Origin: Thereva unica
Lineage: Eukaryota > Arthropoda > Insecta > Diptera > Therevidae
Length of the DNA: 64,000 nucleotides
Direction: 5' to 3'
NCBI GenBank assembly: GCA_949987705.1
Contig: CATLJY010000250.1
Span: 222,746 to 286,745, forward strand
Shown: positions 30,301-41,045 of the stretch, piece by piece
How positions within the stretch are numbered: the first letter of the stretch is position 1
How the letters are laid out: the number at the start of each line of letters is the position of its first letter
Notes under the pieces: generated by a model
The model's database searches: none
Told to the model about the DNA's origin: nothing
What the model saw: the letters and a program-made list of their open reading frames with translations, nothing else
Translations under genes and position numbers: made by a program

Positions 30301-31409
30301 GCAAGACCAAGCATGAAAAGAAGATGTTTAATGTAATCTTCTTCTTCGATTGGCAAGGGTGCGATTTTATGAACCGCACGTTGAAGTAATCCAGATGAAG
30401 TTTTTATTTCTACGACACGGATGTGTCCATCGCTGCCTTTGATTGTTCTTGTAACACGTCCTAATTTCCATTTGAATGGGGGAAGGTCATCTTGATGAAT
30501 TAGCACCACTGTGTCTGGTGTTATATCAGGATGCACTTTCTGCCAACGATACCGATTTTGTAACTGCCGCACATATTCTTTCGACCATCTGTTCCAAAAA
30601 AGTTGAAATATTAATGTTATTCGTTGCCAACGAGATAAGTAGGTGGGATTTTTCAGAGTTATATCTGGCTCAGGGAACGAGGATATAGGAGCTTGTGTTA
30701 AAAAATGCGCGGGAGTAAGCGCAAAGTCATCACTGGGATCCGAAGGCAGTGCTGTAATAGGACGGGAGTTAAGAGCTGCCTCAATTTGTGCCATGACTGT
30801 TGTGAGCTCTTCGAAAGTAAGTAAGTATCCTTGCGTTGTACGATAGAGATGATTCTTCGCTGCCTTTATGGCAGCTTCCCAAAGTCCGCCAAAATGGGGA
30901 GATCTAGGTGGAATTGGATGGAAGTTGATACTGTTGTCAACACACCATTTGGCTACGTCAGCCTGATAATCGGGATGTAAAAAACTGTCTTTGAACTCTT
31001 GCAGTTGTCGCTTGGCCACAATAAAATTAGTAGCATTGTCACAATAGATGTGCTTGCACCTGTTTCGACGAGCTATAAAGCGCTTCAGGGCTGCAATAAA
31101 TGCGGCTGACGAAAGATCTGATATAACCTCAATGTGCACTGCTTTTGTAGCAAAGCAAATGAATAAGGCTACGTATGACTTATATAACTGCTTCCCTCGC
31201 ATCCTAAGTGTTGTTGAAAAGGGCCTACAGAAGTCGACTCCACAATGGGTGAAAGGAAGGGAAAAGTTTACTCGTCCTTCTGGTAAATCGCCCATGATCT
31301 GCTGAATGAGTTGTGGGCGGCATCTAAAACATTGAATGCAGCTGCGAACTGTTTGTCGAGTATATTCGCGTGCGTTTATAACCCAGAAACGCTCACGCAG
31401 AATTCCCAC
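30252..31409 (-). pseudogene. BEL copy 1 integrase region
   Basis: Integrase inserts the cDNA copy into the genome. The frame begins in the zinc-binding region (CIQCFRCRPQ is the CxxC part). It has the three catalytic acidic positions: Asp in HCGVDFCRPF, Asp in IYCDNATNF and Glu in HFGGLWEAAIKAAK. ALNSRPI, DFALTPAHFL and the C-terminal chromatin-contact region (TVVLIHQDDLPPFKWKLGRV, HKIAPLPIEEE) follow. The triad looks intact. The frame runs on past the element into hAT repeats (LAKCARTREDC...), so its last ~18 residues are not BEL sequence. It is separated from RNase H by a stop or frame change at about 31409. Confidence 0.85.
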
Positions 31410-32928
31410 TAAACGGAAGGACCTGCATGAAGATTTTTTAAATGAAGATATTTAACATAGGATTTAGTAAATTGGTTTCTCTTAGGAAGAAGGATCGGAT
31501 ATTTGTTGTCAAAAGAAATATTTGCATTTCTCAATCTGTCACCGACTCTTAGCAAGGATAAAGACGAATTTTTATCTAGGAAAGCATTTAAGTTTTTGAT
31601 CGCACTGTTATGATTCACGTGTTCCCTTTGTTGTAACGATTGAATTTCTTCTTTAAAGTCTGCTTGTTGAATACAATAAACTATATGCATAAAAGCATTG
31701 TCGATTTCTGATGCTATAAGACTGCCCCTTGTAAGAGGAAGTTGTTGTGTTTGTTGTTTCAGATTATTTATGAATCGCAAAACTAATGCAAATCGTCGAC
31801 AATTTTTCATGAAATCACTATAGTTGTAAATGATGTTGACGAAATCATCCGTTACACTGCAAACTAAAATAGATTTTTGCTTTTTTCATTCTGGTATTGC
31901 ATCATAAGGTTGACAAGGTGTTTTACTGGGCCAAGATTGTGGAGGTTCTCGTAGAAACCGTGGTCCAGAGAACCAAATGCTCGAACTGGATAACAACTCA
32001 TTAGCTTCCGCTCCCCTTGAGATGATATCTGCAGGGTTATTCTTCGAATCCACGTGTCGCCAAGCCGCCCTTGCCGTTAATCGTTGAATCTCCGAAGTGC
32101 GATTTGCTAAAGGTTTTCCAAGAGGAAGGATGACTGGAGAGCCAACTAAGAACGATTGTAGAATCGGACCATAAATAAATTTCATCGTATGAAATAGCTA
32201 ACGTAGATTCTATTTTTTCCCACAGCCGTGCAAGCAAAAGAGCGGCGCAAAGTTCTAGACAGGGCAAGGACCGTACGGTTTTAATCGGTGCCACTTTAGA
32301 TTTCGCGGTGAGTAGTTTCACGTCCCGTCCACGTTGTCAAATATATCAATAGTTCGTAAGTAGAAACAACAGCCATATGCTCGAATTGATGCGTCCGCAA
32401 ATCCATGAATTTCGATTCTTTGTAAATTGTTATTAGATAATATGTAACGCGGTATTTTAATTTTGTTGAGTTGTTCGAGGCTGATAAGGAAAGCTTTCCA
32501 ACTTGATTCCATACTTAACGGAAGTGACTCGTCCCAGTCCAGCCCCTTTAACCATAATTCTTGCATAAAAAATTTTGCTTTCACCGTAACGGGATTAATG
32601 AGCCCTAGGGGATTGAAAATTTTTGCAATTTGTGAAAGATTAGCTCTTTTAGTACACCTTTTTACGCTGTGGTCAGCCTGGTACGATATACGCAGATGAT
32701 CATGTTTTGGATCCCATTCAATACCTAATGCTTTGACGACATCGAGATCTTCGATTCTTTTAAGTTTTTCCTGCTCTTCTTCAGGAATGGTAGCAAGTAG
32801 TAAAGTACAATCACTTGAATACCATTTCCTTAGTTTAAGTCGCGCGGACGAAAATATATTTTCAATAGTTGATTTGATTGAGCGAAGTTCGGCTACGGTA
32901 TTAGCACCAGTTATTAAATCGTTTATGA
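31409..32928 (-). pseudogene. BEL copy 1 RT C-terminus, RNase H and linker, frame-broken
   Basis: Three overlapping frames cover this part in order. 32928-32318 has NDLITGANTVAELRS, LKLRKWYSSDCTLLL, DVVKALGIEWDP, IFNPLGLINPVTVKAKFF and RIEHGFADAS-like sequence with catalytic Asp in HGFADASIRAYG. 32321-32037 has SLPCLELCAALLLARLW and IYLWSDSTIVLSWL with another RNase H Asp. 32185-31886 has HVDSKNNPADIISRGA. 31810-31409 has NEFLDKNSSLSLLRVGDRLR- and LHAGPS-like sequence leading to the integrase zinc region. Frame changes near 32320, 32050, 31890 and 31410 break the polyprotein. Confidence 0.82.
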
Positions 32929-33158
32929 ATAGAACAACTCGACTGTGGAATGATCTCCCGCAGTCAGTATTTCCGAACTCGTACAACATCTTAGAGTTCA
33001 AACGAGAGGTTCATCGTCATTTTCTTCTACACCCTCCAGACCCCCTTTCCTATTCTCCTCTATTCTTCAAACCAAGCTACTACTAGACATTGCACCATGA
33101 ACTGAACGACATGACGGACTGGTAGTACAAAGGGTTACACCTAAGCTTGGTTTTTTCA

Positions 33159-33186
<28 letters not shown>
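32929..33186 (+). mobile_element. LINE 3'-end fragment inserted in the BEL RT
   Basis: The coding tail NRTTRLWNDLPQSVFPNSYN and FKREVHRHFLL ends in a stop, followed by a short 3' UTR and a 27-base A run ending at 33186. It matches the 3' end of the LINE at 25126-26012. It is inserted at the catalytic YVDD-type segment of the BEL reverse transcriptase, which is destroyed at this point. TCG..TTTATGA occurs on both sides but does not give an unambiguous duplication. Confidence 0.82.
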
Positions 33187-33189
<3 letters not shown>

Positions 33190-34424
33190 GACTTTATGAT
33201 TTTTGCAACTTCTGGATACGATGACTCATGTTCTTTAGCTAATTCTAGCAGGCATCTTGTAGCTAGAAACGGTGCTGGTGCGGTTCCGTACGTGACGGTT
33301 TTAAGTCGATAACATAGCATTTCTCCTCACTTTTTTCACGCCATAAGATAAGTTGATAGTAGGTGTCGTCCGGATACACCCAGATTTGTCGATACATTGC
33401 TGAGATATCAGCCATTAAAGCGTATTTTTTAAACCGGAAACGAAAAACGATTGAAAATAAATCGGGCTGTATAGTAGGTCCAATCATAAGAATATCATTC
33501 AAGGACTTGAAAGATGATGTACGGCAAGACGCGTCAAAAACTACACGTAGCTTAGTCGTGGTGCTTTCAGGTCGTAAAACGCATTGATGTGGCATAAAGT
33601 AATGAGACTGCGGCACCTTTGATTCATGTAACAATTCCATATGACCTGCCTCAAGGTATTCTTTTAAGAATTCTTTCTGAATACTGACGTTTTAGATTAG
33701 GATCCTTGTTTAAGCGACGTTCTAATGATAAGAAACGTTTTCTCGCAGTGTCAAACGAATCTCCGAGTGTTTTTTGAGGACAGGCTTTAAAAGGTAATTT
33801 CACCATATATTTCCCATCTTCAGCTTTTTTTACGTTATCGACAAAGATTTTTTCACACATATTATACTCTTCACTAAAATTTTTATTGCAAGTCGATACA
33901 TTTTCTTCTTCCCAAAATCTTTCTACTAATTCCGTTAACTTCGGTACATTTTCACCGGTGTCGATTTCTTGAAGAAAAGGTCCATTACAATTTAGAACGT
34001 TATGAGAAGTATGTTCAGTATGATCGAAATTTCCAGAAACAACCCATCCTAAAAGCGTCTTTTGCAATACCGGCAGTTGCTTCCCTAACTGGATTTGTCC
34101 TACACACAATAGCTGGAAAAAGTGTGAGGCTCCTAAAAGCAAGTCTATTTTCTGAGGTTTGAAGAATTGAGGATCTGCTAATTTTATATTTGCAGGTATT
34201 TTCCAATCGTCGATACAAATATGTTTTTCCGGTTGTAAGCCTGTAATGCTGGAGATAATGTATGCTTGGGTCGCAGTTTGAAAATCATTAACACAAGATT
34301 GAATGACTAATTCTGCCGAATGTTTCAGCTTATAATCAGCATTGCCTACTCCGGATAAATTAGTATCAATTATAATTCGTTTTAATTTTAAAATCTGCGC
34401 TAAATTTTCTGTGATTAAGTCTAA
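33190..34424 (-). pseudogene. BEL copy 1 protease end and reverse transcriptase N-terminal half
   Basis: From the MITE edge at 34424 to 33651 the frame reads DLITENLAQILKLKR, DDWKIPANIKLADPQFF, IDLLLGASHFFQLL, LPVLQKTLLGWVVSG, KLTELVERFWEEENV, GKYMVKLPFK and FDTARKRFLSLERRLNK. These are the protease C-terminus and the pre-RT region. After a frame change near 33670, 33640-33263 gives YFMPHQCVLRPESTTTKLRV, VFDASCRTSSFKSLND, GPTIQPDLFSIV and the catalytic-domain start KKYALMADISAMYRQI. The frame then degenerates and meets the LINE fragment at 33186. Confidence 0.82.
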
Positions 34425-34889
34425 CTGCCGGGGCCCAATGAAACCGTCAACGTGATTTTCCATATAAATTGTTGTCGCTTTTGATGGTGACGGTGACTTG
34501 GATTTAATTTTAATTTTGCTGGTCTACCCCTCCACAAGCAAAAGCGCTCTCATTTTTTCGCTCATTTTTTTGATTTGCCTGCCATCTGTTAAAAAAAGTA
34601 AACCCTAATTAAACAAGAAAGCTTTTACATTTATGTTGGTGCTATAAACCCGCCGACAATTTTCTTGAACAGAAAGTGCGGAAAAATGTACTCGAAGAAG
34701 AAGAAGATATTACTTTTATATAATTTAATTTGAAACAAATACAAAATAATCAAACAGTTAATTCAATCACAAGTAGACAATGACACTTGTCAAGCAAAAG
34801 CTACTTTGACGGTGACGGTTTCATTGGGCGAGCTCTCACCGACAGTGGTAGGGGAAAATCACGTTGACGGAATCATTGGGCCCCGGCAG
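34425..34889. mobile_element. 465-bp MITE in the BEL protease, TAA target duplication
   Basis: CTGCCGGGGCCCAATGAAAC at the left is inverted at the right (TCATTGGGCCCCGGCAG). Inverted similarity extends to GTCAACGTGATTTTCC. TAA lies directly outside both ends (34422-34424 and 34890-34892). Bridging the element with one TAA joins the protease active-site segment (LLDSASQ) in frame to the following LDLITENLAQ segment. This confirms the ends to the base. The 3-bp TAA duplication suggests PIF/Harbinger-type mobilisation. Confidence 0.88.
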
Positions 34890-35148
34890 TAACTGTGAGG
34901 CCGAATCGAGTAGTGCACGAGCATAGTGAATATTTATTTATTTATTTATTAATTCGCCAAACAAGGCACACTTAAAATAGATTTACAAATTCTTAGATTA
35001 AAACATAGTGTACAGTCTTTTATAATATATTTGACTACTGGCTACTAAAAACCTACTATTGTCAAGAGGGGGTTATATTAGTAGGGATTTGAGTATTTTT
35101 TTATAGGATGCCTTGTTGAGGGAAGGGGAGAAAGAGGAGCTATGGCTA

Positions 35149-35678
35149 TTAAAAACCATACAGCATCTGTTGACGGGCTCGATATTCCTTAAGTAGTTTA
35201 GTGTGTCGCGTGTGTCGCACTACATCATTGAATTTGATTCTGTCCGACAGAAACTGCACTTTAAGTTTTCCACTTAAGACGTCAAAGGCAACGCAAGATA
35301 TGAGCAGTTTCCTCCTGCTAGACAACGGCATGAGAGCAAGCACTTTGAGCCTGTCCAAGTAGTGCGGCAGGGTTTGGTAGTCATGGGGGTTGTGTAGATG
35401 TCTCTGGGCAAAAAGAAGAAATCTCTTTTGAATGGATTCGATCCTCCTACTGCTCACTTGGAATATAGGATCCCAGATAGGACACGCATATTCCAGGATA
35501 GGGCGGACTAAAGAACAGAAGAGTGTTTTGTGACCCATACATTACCAAATTCTTTGGCTCTCCTCTTAATGAAACCAAGAAGTTTGTTGGCTCTGGCAGT
35601 TATATTATCGTAGTGCAGGTTGAAATTGAGTTTTTTTTTCTAGGACGACGCCTAGATCTACGATATGATCAACCTGAT
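35149..35678 (-). pseudogene. CR1/Jockey-type LINE RT C-terminal part, downstream of RTE
   Basis: After the RTE, the minus strand continues with LDQVDHIVDLG-like, FNLHYDNITARANKLLGFI and KRRAKEFG. After a small frame change it gives KTLFCSLVRPILEYACPIW, RIESIQKRFLLFAQRHL, LPHYLDRLKVLALMPLSSRR and VVRHTRHTKLLKEYRARQQM, ending with a stop at 35149. This is the usual CR1/Jockey C-terminus and fits directly onto the upstream half at 38986. Confidence 0.8.
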
Positions 35679-35685
35679 CCAACAT

Positions 35686-38600
35686 TATGCCTTTGTCTAT
35701 CTATCTATCTATGTGCCCCTTAATCCCTCGTGGGACATAGGGCGGAAACAGTTGCCCTCCAGCGGACTCTGTTTTGCGCGACAGCTCTTAGCTCTGACCA
35801 GGATCTCCCAGTAGTTGCGGCCTCTGCTAGTAGGGTTCTCCTCCACGTTGTTCTAGGTCTTCCAACTCGACGGGCTCCTTGCGGGTTCCAGTCAAGGGCC
35901 TGTTTGGCTAGATTTTCGTTATCGCGTCGCAAGGTGTGGCCACCCCAATTCCATTTCCTTCGCCTGATTTGGTCGTCTATCCTTTCTTGGCCGGCACGGC
36001 GCCATAGCTCTTCATTTGAAATTCTATCTTGCCAGCGGATTTTTAGGATACGACGTAGGCATCTGTTTATGAAGACTTGTAGGCGCCCTGTGATGAATTG
36101 GGTGACTTTCCATGTTTCGCAACCGTATAAAAGAACTGCCTTAACGTTGGAGTGTAACAGCCGCAATTTGGTGTTGGTTGAGATCTCCGTTGATCTCCAT
36201 ATGCGGAACAAGCATGAATATGCGCTTCGTGCTTTATTTATTCTGGAACTGACGTCTTCTTCTGCACCACCATTTTCGGTAATAATACTACCAAGGTAGC
36301 AGAATTTATCTACCAGTTCCACGTCACGGTTATTCAGCGCAGTTCGTTCAAGTGTGTTTGCATTTATCCGCATTTCTTTGGTTTTATTCGGATTCAGCCT
36401 TAAGCCTGCTAGACTACTTTCTGTTGCCAAATTGTTTAACATGTTTTTTAGCTCCTGATGTCTGTGGGCCAGCAGACAGATATCATCTGCGTAGTCGAGG
36501 TCCTTAAGGCGATCTAGCAAACCCCACTGTATGCCGCCTGTTCTACTATCTAGAGCGCCAACAAGAATGTCATTTATTACTATAAGAAATAGTAATGGGG
36601 TTAGTAAGCATCCTTGTCGTACTCCTGAACTCACCTCAAAGCTGTCGGATAATTTTCCGTTATGGAGAACTCTGCATTTGGAATTGTTGTATAGGGCTTT
36701 TATCAATTCTATTATCTTATCCGGCAGTCCACGTCGCCGTAATGCCTGCCATATAAAGCTCCTATTAACCGAGTCGAACGCTTTCTCATAATCTACGAAA
36801 GCAAGGTAAATGGGGGATCGGAATTCAGTAGACTGGTCCACTATTATTCTTAAGGTGTTGATGTGATCTATACATGAACGGCCCTTCCTGAATCCGGCCT
36901 GCTGCCTTCTAAGCGTTTGATCTACTGCCTCTCTTATTCTTGATAGTATAGTGTGGGACAAGATTTTACCCACAGTAGATAATAGACAGATGCCTCTCCA
37001 GTTGTCGCATATTGTTAGATCCCCCTTTTTGGGTATTTTGACTATGATACCTTCCGTCCAATCCTCCGGAAAGGTGCAGGTGTTCCATGCTAATTCGAGG
37101 ATTGGCTGAAGCGCATCTGCTATGAGGCTTGAGTCGGCTTTCAACAATTCTGGCGGGATGCCATCTTTTCCAGCTGCTTTACCATTGGCCATCGCATGAA
37201 TTGCGGTTACTATTTCCGTCTTGGATGGGGCCCGGGTGTTGATTCTTATCGGCTGTGCATTGTTGCTGTTTTCCTGAGGTTCCTGTGTGAGTGAGCCATT
37301 CAGGGCGGCGAAGAAATAATCTCTCCATCTTTGGAGCTGCTCCTCGTCGCTGCACAGCAGCCTTCCATCCGCACTCTTAACGGCATGCTTTTTAGTAGAG
37401 TGCTTTCCCGAGAGCTGTTTAGTAATTTGGTACAGCACTTTACTGTTGCCTGTGTTTGCCGCGTTTTCCGCTTTTTCTGCGAGCTCGTTTATCTGCTGCC
37501 TTTTATCACGCCGGACACTTCTCTTTACCTCTCGGTGTAATTGAGAGTACTCCCGTTCAAGTTGGTGACGTCTATCCGGGTCGCTTGTAGAGTTTATGTT
37601 ATTTTTGAGGGCCCTCCTGCGTTCTATTTTTTGCCAGGTGCTGTCCGAGATCCAATGTTGCATGTTTCTCTGGACATAACCGATGCTCGTTTCCGCAGCC
37701 GTCAATATAGCGCCCTTTGTTGTACTCCACAGGTCTTCAATATTTGTGTCGTCAGAAACGGTTTGCTGGTTTAATATTTGCTGCAGGTTTCCAGCAAATT
37801 CTCGCTTTTTAGCGCTCTCCCGCAAGAGGTCAACGTTAAACCGTCTACGGTTTATAGATTCACGTTGAAAGTTTCTGATTGCAGCGATTCTAAGGCGAAT
37901 AGTTGCTACTACCAAATGGTGGTCGCTTCCAGTGTCCGCTCCCCTGAAGCTCCTGACATCTTCCAGAATGGTTCTCCATCTGCGGCTGACGGCCACATGA
38001 TCTATCTGATTTCTCGTTCTACCATTGGGCGATACCCAGGTCTCTTTATGTATCTTCTTGTGACAAAAGTAAGTTCCACCTACCATAAGTTGATGGGAAG
38101 AACAAAAGTCAACGAAAAGCTCACCATTGTTATTGGTAACTTGGCTTAGACCTTGTTTTCCAATTGTTTGTTCAAGACCGGTGTTGTCGTGACCGATTTG
38201 TGCATTTAAGTCACCCATTAATACAATGATGTCTCCCCTTGGAATAGAGCGAAAAACCTCATTCAGTCGCATGTAGAACTCGTCTTTGATGTCATCTTCT
38301 GCGTCTTCGGTTGGAGCATAGCATTGAACTACCGTAGTACTTCTTAGCCTGGTACGTAGGCGCAAGGTAATAATCCTCTCAGAAACTGGTGACCAGCTAA
38401 TGAGGTTAGCCCTGGCTTCTTTGGTGAGTATTACGCCAACACCACTCCTACGGCTTTCAGTTTCATTTCTCCCAGAATATAAGAAGGACTCGCCATTTGG
38501 GCAGATATGTTCCCCCGCATCGGGCCATCTGGTCTCGCTCAGTCCCATGATCTTGATTTTATATCGATTCATCTCGTTGAGGACTTCATCCAGCCGTCCC

Positions 38601-38978
38601 TCAGCAAGCAGTGTTCTCACATTCCATGATCCGATTCGTGTCCTTGTTCGAAAAGCAAAGGTCGTCGTCGTGTTGTCCATCCGGTTCCGAGGCACTGTTT
38701 GCCGATTCGTAGCAATAGTGTTTTTTATGGGAGCGGGTTGCTAACCCTCAGCCCAACCGACTTAAAAGCTCTGTTTTGTGGCGCAGAGAGCTCGCCATTC
38801 GCCCCTCTCCCGTTAGCTCCTTCCGAAGAAGTACCCCAGGGGGCACCGCGGGGAGGTGGGATTAGGACTTGCTAACAGGTCTGCTTGGTGTTTGATTGCA
38901 GTGAATCTCTTCGGATTTTAATAGAAGTGACAAATCGGGTGTCACCACTTTCCGAGATCTTTGTTAGCCGTTCGCCCC
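35686..38978 (-). mobile_element. Full-length RTE-clade LINE with 7-bp target duplication
   Basis: CCAACAT flanks both ends (35679-35685 and 38979-38985, plus strand). The minus-strand 5' end GGGGCGAACGGCTAACAAAG matches the start of a second copy at 44431. The 3' end carries a (GATA)n-type tail at about 35694-35711. Length is 3.3 kb with a ~280-base 5' UTR, one large ORF and a very short 3' UTR, as expected for RTE elements. Inserted in the CR1/Jockey-type LINE. Confidence 0.92.
35720..38695 (-). CDS. RTE ORF: endonuclease-reverse transcriptase, intact, 991 aa
   Basis: This enzyme nicks target DNA and primes reverse transcription of the element RNA. The frame is uninterrupted from the ATG at 38695. 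The endonuclease domain (about residues 20-245) has RIGSWNVRTL, MGLSETRWPDAG, QCYAPTEDAEDD, IVLMGDLNAQIG, RTRNQIDHVAVS and GSDHHLVVATI, covering the Asn, Glu, Asp-x-Asn and Ser-Asp-His catalytic signatures. RT motifs follow: NWRGICLLSTVGKI, QQAGFRKGRSCIDHI, AFVDYEKAFDSVNR, SSGVRQGCLLTPLLF and the catalytic LDYADDICLLAH near residue 734. The C-terminus ends GRPRTTWRR...AQNRVRWRA. Length matches the RTE family and all catalytic signatures are present, so the copy may still be active. It is the best-preserved LINE here. Confidence 0.93.
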   Translation of the reverse strand: MPRNRMDNTTTTFAFRTRTRIGSWNVRTLLAEGRLDEVLNEMNRYKIKIMGLSETRWPDAGEHICPNGESFLYSGRNETESRRSGVGVILTKEARANLISWSPVSERIITLRLRTRLRSTTVVQCYAPTEDAEDDIKDEFYMRLNEVFRSIPRGDIIVLMGDLNAQIGHDNTGLEQTIGKQGLSQVTNNNGELFVDFCSSHQLMVGGTYFCHKKIHKETWVSPNGRTRNQIDHVAVSRRWRTILEDVRSFRGADTGSDHHLVVATIRLRIAAIRNFQRESINRRRFNVDLLRESAKKREFAGNLQQILNQQTVSDDTNIEDLWSTTKGAILTAAETSIGYVQRNMQHWISDSTWQKIERRRALKNNINSTSDPDRRHQLEREYSQLHREVKRSVRRDKRQQINELAEKAENAANTGNSKVLYQITKQLSGKHSTKKHAVKSADGRLLCSDEEQLQRWRDYFFAALNGSLTQEPQENSNNAQPIRINTRAPSKTEIVTAIHAMANGKAAGKDGIPPELLKADSSLIADALQPILELAWNTCTFPEDWTEGIIVKIPKKGDLTICDNWRGICLLSTVGKILSHTILSRIREAVDQTLRRQQAGFRKGRSCIDHINTLRIIVDQSTEFRSPIYLAFVDYEKAFDSVNRSFIWQALRRRGLPDKIIELIKALYNNSKCRVLHNGKLSDSFEVSSGVRQGCLLTPLLFLIVINDILVGALDSRTGGIQWGLLDRLKDLDYADDICLLAHRHQELKNMLNNLATESSLAGLRLNPNKTKEMRINANTLERTALNNRDVELVDKFCYLGSIITENGGAEEDVSSRINKARSAYSCLFRIWRSTEISTNTKLRLLHSNVKAVLLYGCETWKVTQFITGRLQVFINRCLRRILKIRWQDRISNEELWRRAGQERIDDQIRRRKWNWGGHTLRRDNENLAKQALDWNPQGARRVGRPRTTWRRTLLAEAATTGRSWSELRAVAQNRVRWRATVSALCPTRD

Positions 38979-38985
38979 CCAACAT

Positions 38986-41043
38986 GCCATTGAGATAATA
39001 GTTATGGTTCTTTATGTTTTTTAAGCGGGAGAAGGTAATTGCATGACATTTGCTGGTGTTTAGTTGCAGTTTGTTCACGGTGCACCAGTCGTGTAGGGCA
39101 TTGAGTTTTGTCTGCAAGAAGGAAGCATCAGTTTGGGTCTTAATGACACTATAAATTTTGAGGTCATCCGCGTAAAAGAGATGTGGAATATTTGCTAATT
39201 TTTCGGATAGATCGGAGATGAAAATATTGAAAAGTAGGGGACCGAGATGACTACCCTGAGGAACGCCAGAGGTTACTTCGATCTCATTAGATAGAAATCC
39301 TTGGAATCTAATAACCTGTGTTCTTCCGTTCAGATATGATTTTAACCATTCCAAGGCAGAGCCTGATATTCCAAATTTTAATAATTTTGCGATTAGGATG
39401 GCGTGGTCCACTCGATCGAAAGCCTTGCTGAAATCAGTGTACACAGCATCCAATTGATGGCCGCTCTCCATACCGCATAGCAATTCGGAGATAAGGACCA
39501 TAAGGTTAGAAGTTGTTGAACGTCCTTTCCGAAAACCATGTTGTTGTTCGTTTAGGTATGGATCGATAAGAGGAGCAATCCTGTCATGAACAAGTTTTTC
39601 AAAAAGCTTAGGAATTGATGATAAAATGGCAATGCCTCTATAGTTGTCTACCGAGTGCTTGTCACCGGATTTATAGATTGGCGTTAGGTAGGATTTCTTC
39701 CACAGCTTGGGAAACTTTCCTAACGATAAAGATTTGTTGAAGATGAGATAAAGAGGAAACGCGATATGTTGCGAGCAGCGCTGCAGAAAAATAGGAGGGA
39801 GATTGTCGGGACCATTACCTTTTTTGATATCAAGATTATACAGACCCGCCATAATCTCATCAACAGAAAGAAAAATACCAGTTATAAGGGAGGTGTCAGT
39901 GTGCGAGTCAGTTACAACGTGCGCTGCGCTGGACAAGGGGCTATAAATTTCAGCAAACCTATCAGCAAACATACTACAAATTACTTGGGGGCACGAGGTG
40001 TGGCCTCTACCATTCGTCATTGTTGTTGGGTAGCCAGAAGTCTTCCGTTTAATGTTAATCAAAGAATTTTTTAGGATCATGATACTATCACCAACAGAAC
40101 TAATATATGCAGAGTAGGCCTCGCGAGACCTAACAGCAAATTCTGAGGCTAGTCTAATGTATTCGGAATTCAATCGCTCGTTTACATATGTATGTGTTAT
40201 TTTTGATCATGTTATATAATTTATTTCTTTGATTACGTAGGGATCTAGTATCCCTATCCAGCCATGGTTCCGACACTCTATCCCGTTTTTTAATTTTGGG
40301 TACATATTTGTCGATGATGTTGAAAATGATAGAATAAAAGCATGAAACTATCACGTCAAGATCATTGCTAGTTAGCCTATGTTCCCAGTCGACTAGGGAT
40401 AATTCGAAACCAATACTGTCCAGGTCCGCGTTCTTAAAATCGTAAACAGGTGCATTGTTATGTGATGTACGATGCTTGGGGATTGATGAGTTAAATTCGA
40501 GAATCCACGCGGAGTGGTGGATGGAGTTCGTAAATAGGTTTTCCTCATCGGAAACGAGTAGAGTATTCACCTCCTCGAATGAATTGGTGAAGATCAGGTC
40601 TAGCCATTTACCACAAGAATTTGGCTGCCCGATAATTTGGTGTAGATCATTGCCGTAAAGTGTGTCGATAAATTTTATATCGACGGCATTGGTTGCATTT
40701 ATAGGAAGTAATTTATTATCTTCCTCGTCGGGGATGAAAGAAATATTTGGACGATTGAAATCACCCAGGATAAATATGACATCATTACCGCAGAGTGTAT
40801 CGTTAACTTCCTCTACTATATGCAATAGATCGTCATAGTTGGATTCGTCGGAATTGGGGGGGATATAGAACGAACCGATGAATATATCCTTCTGGTCGGA
40901 TTTGATTTTTATGAAGACGTGTTCAAAGGATTTTGAACAATTAGTCGTGATTAATTCACTATTTAAAAAGTCTTTTACAGCTATAAGGACTCCACCACCT
41001 CTGGTGAGACCAGTGGAACTGTAGTCTCTATCGCACCTGTATT
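38986..41043 (-). pseudogene. CR1/Jockey-type LINE: endonuclease end and reverse transcriptase, upstream of RTE
   Basis: From 41043 the minus strand gives SSTGLTRGGGVLIAVKDF, then the frame at 40825-40154 with DVIFILGDFNRPNISF, GKWLDLIFTNSFEEV and HHSAWILEF (endonuclease end). A frame change near 40160 leads to 40173-38986 with KKGNGPDNLPPIFLQ, SYLTPIYKSGDKHSVDNYRG, EQQHGFRKGRSTTSNL, YTDFSKAFDRVDHAIL, SGVPQGSHLGPLLF and the catalytic LFYADDLKIYS. It stops at NYYLNG where the RTE begins. The N-terminal endonuclease is missing through 5' truncation. Confidence 0.85.
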
Positions 41044-41045
41044 AC

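Larger units (their letters stand above)
34930..41043 (-). mobile_element. CR1/Jockey-type LINE inserted in BEL, itself split by RTE
   Basis: On the minus strand it starts inside the endonuclease domain at about 41043 (5' truncation) and runs through RT to a 3' tail of TAAA/AATA units at about 34931-34953. The RTE at 35686-38978 interrupts it between the RT thumb and C-terminal region. The insertion lies a few dozen bases upstream of the BEL protease active site. Confidence 0.85.
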
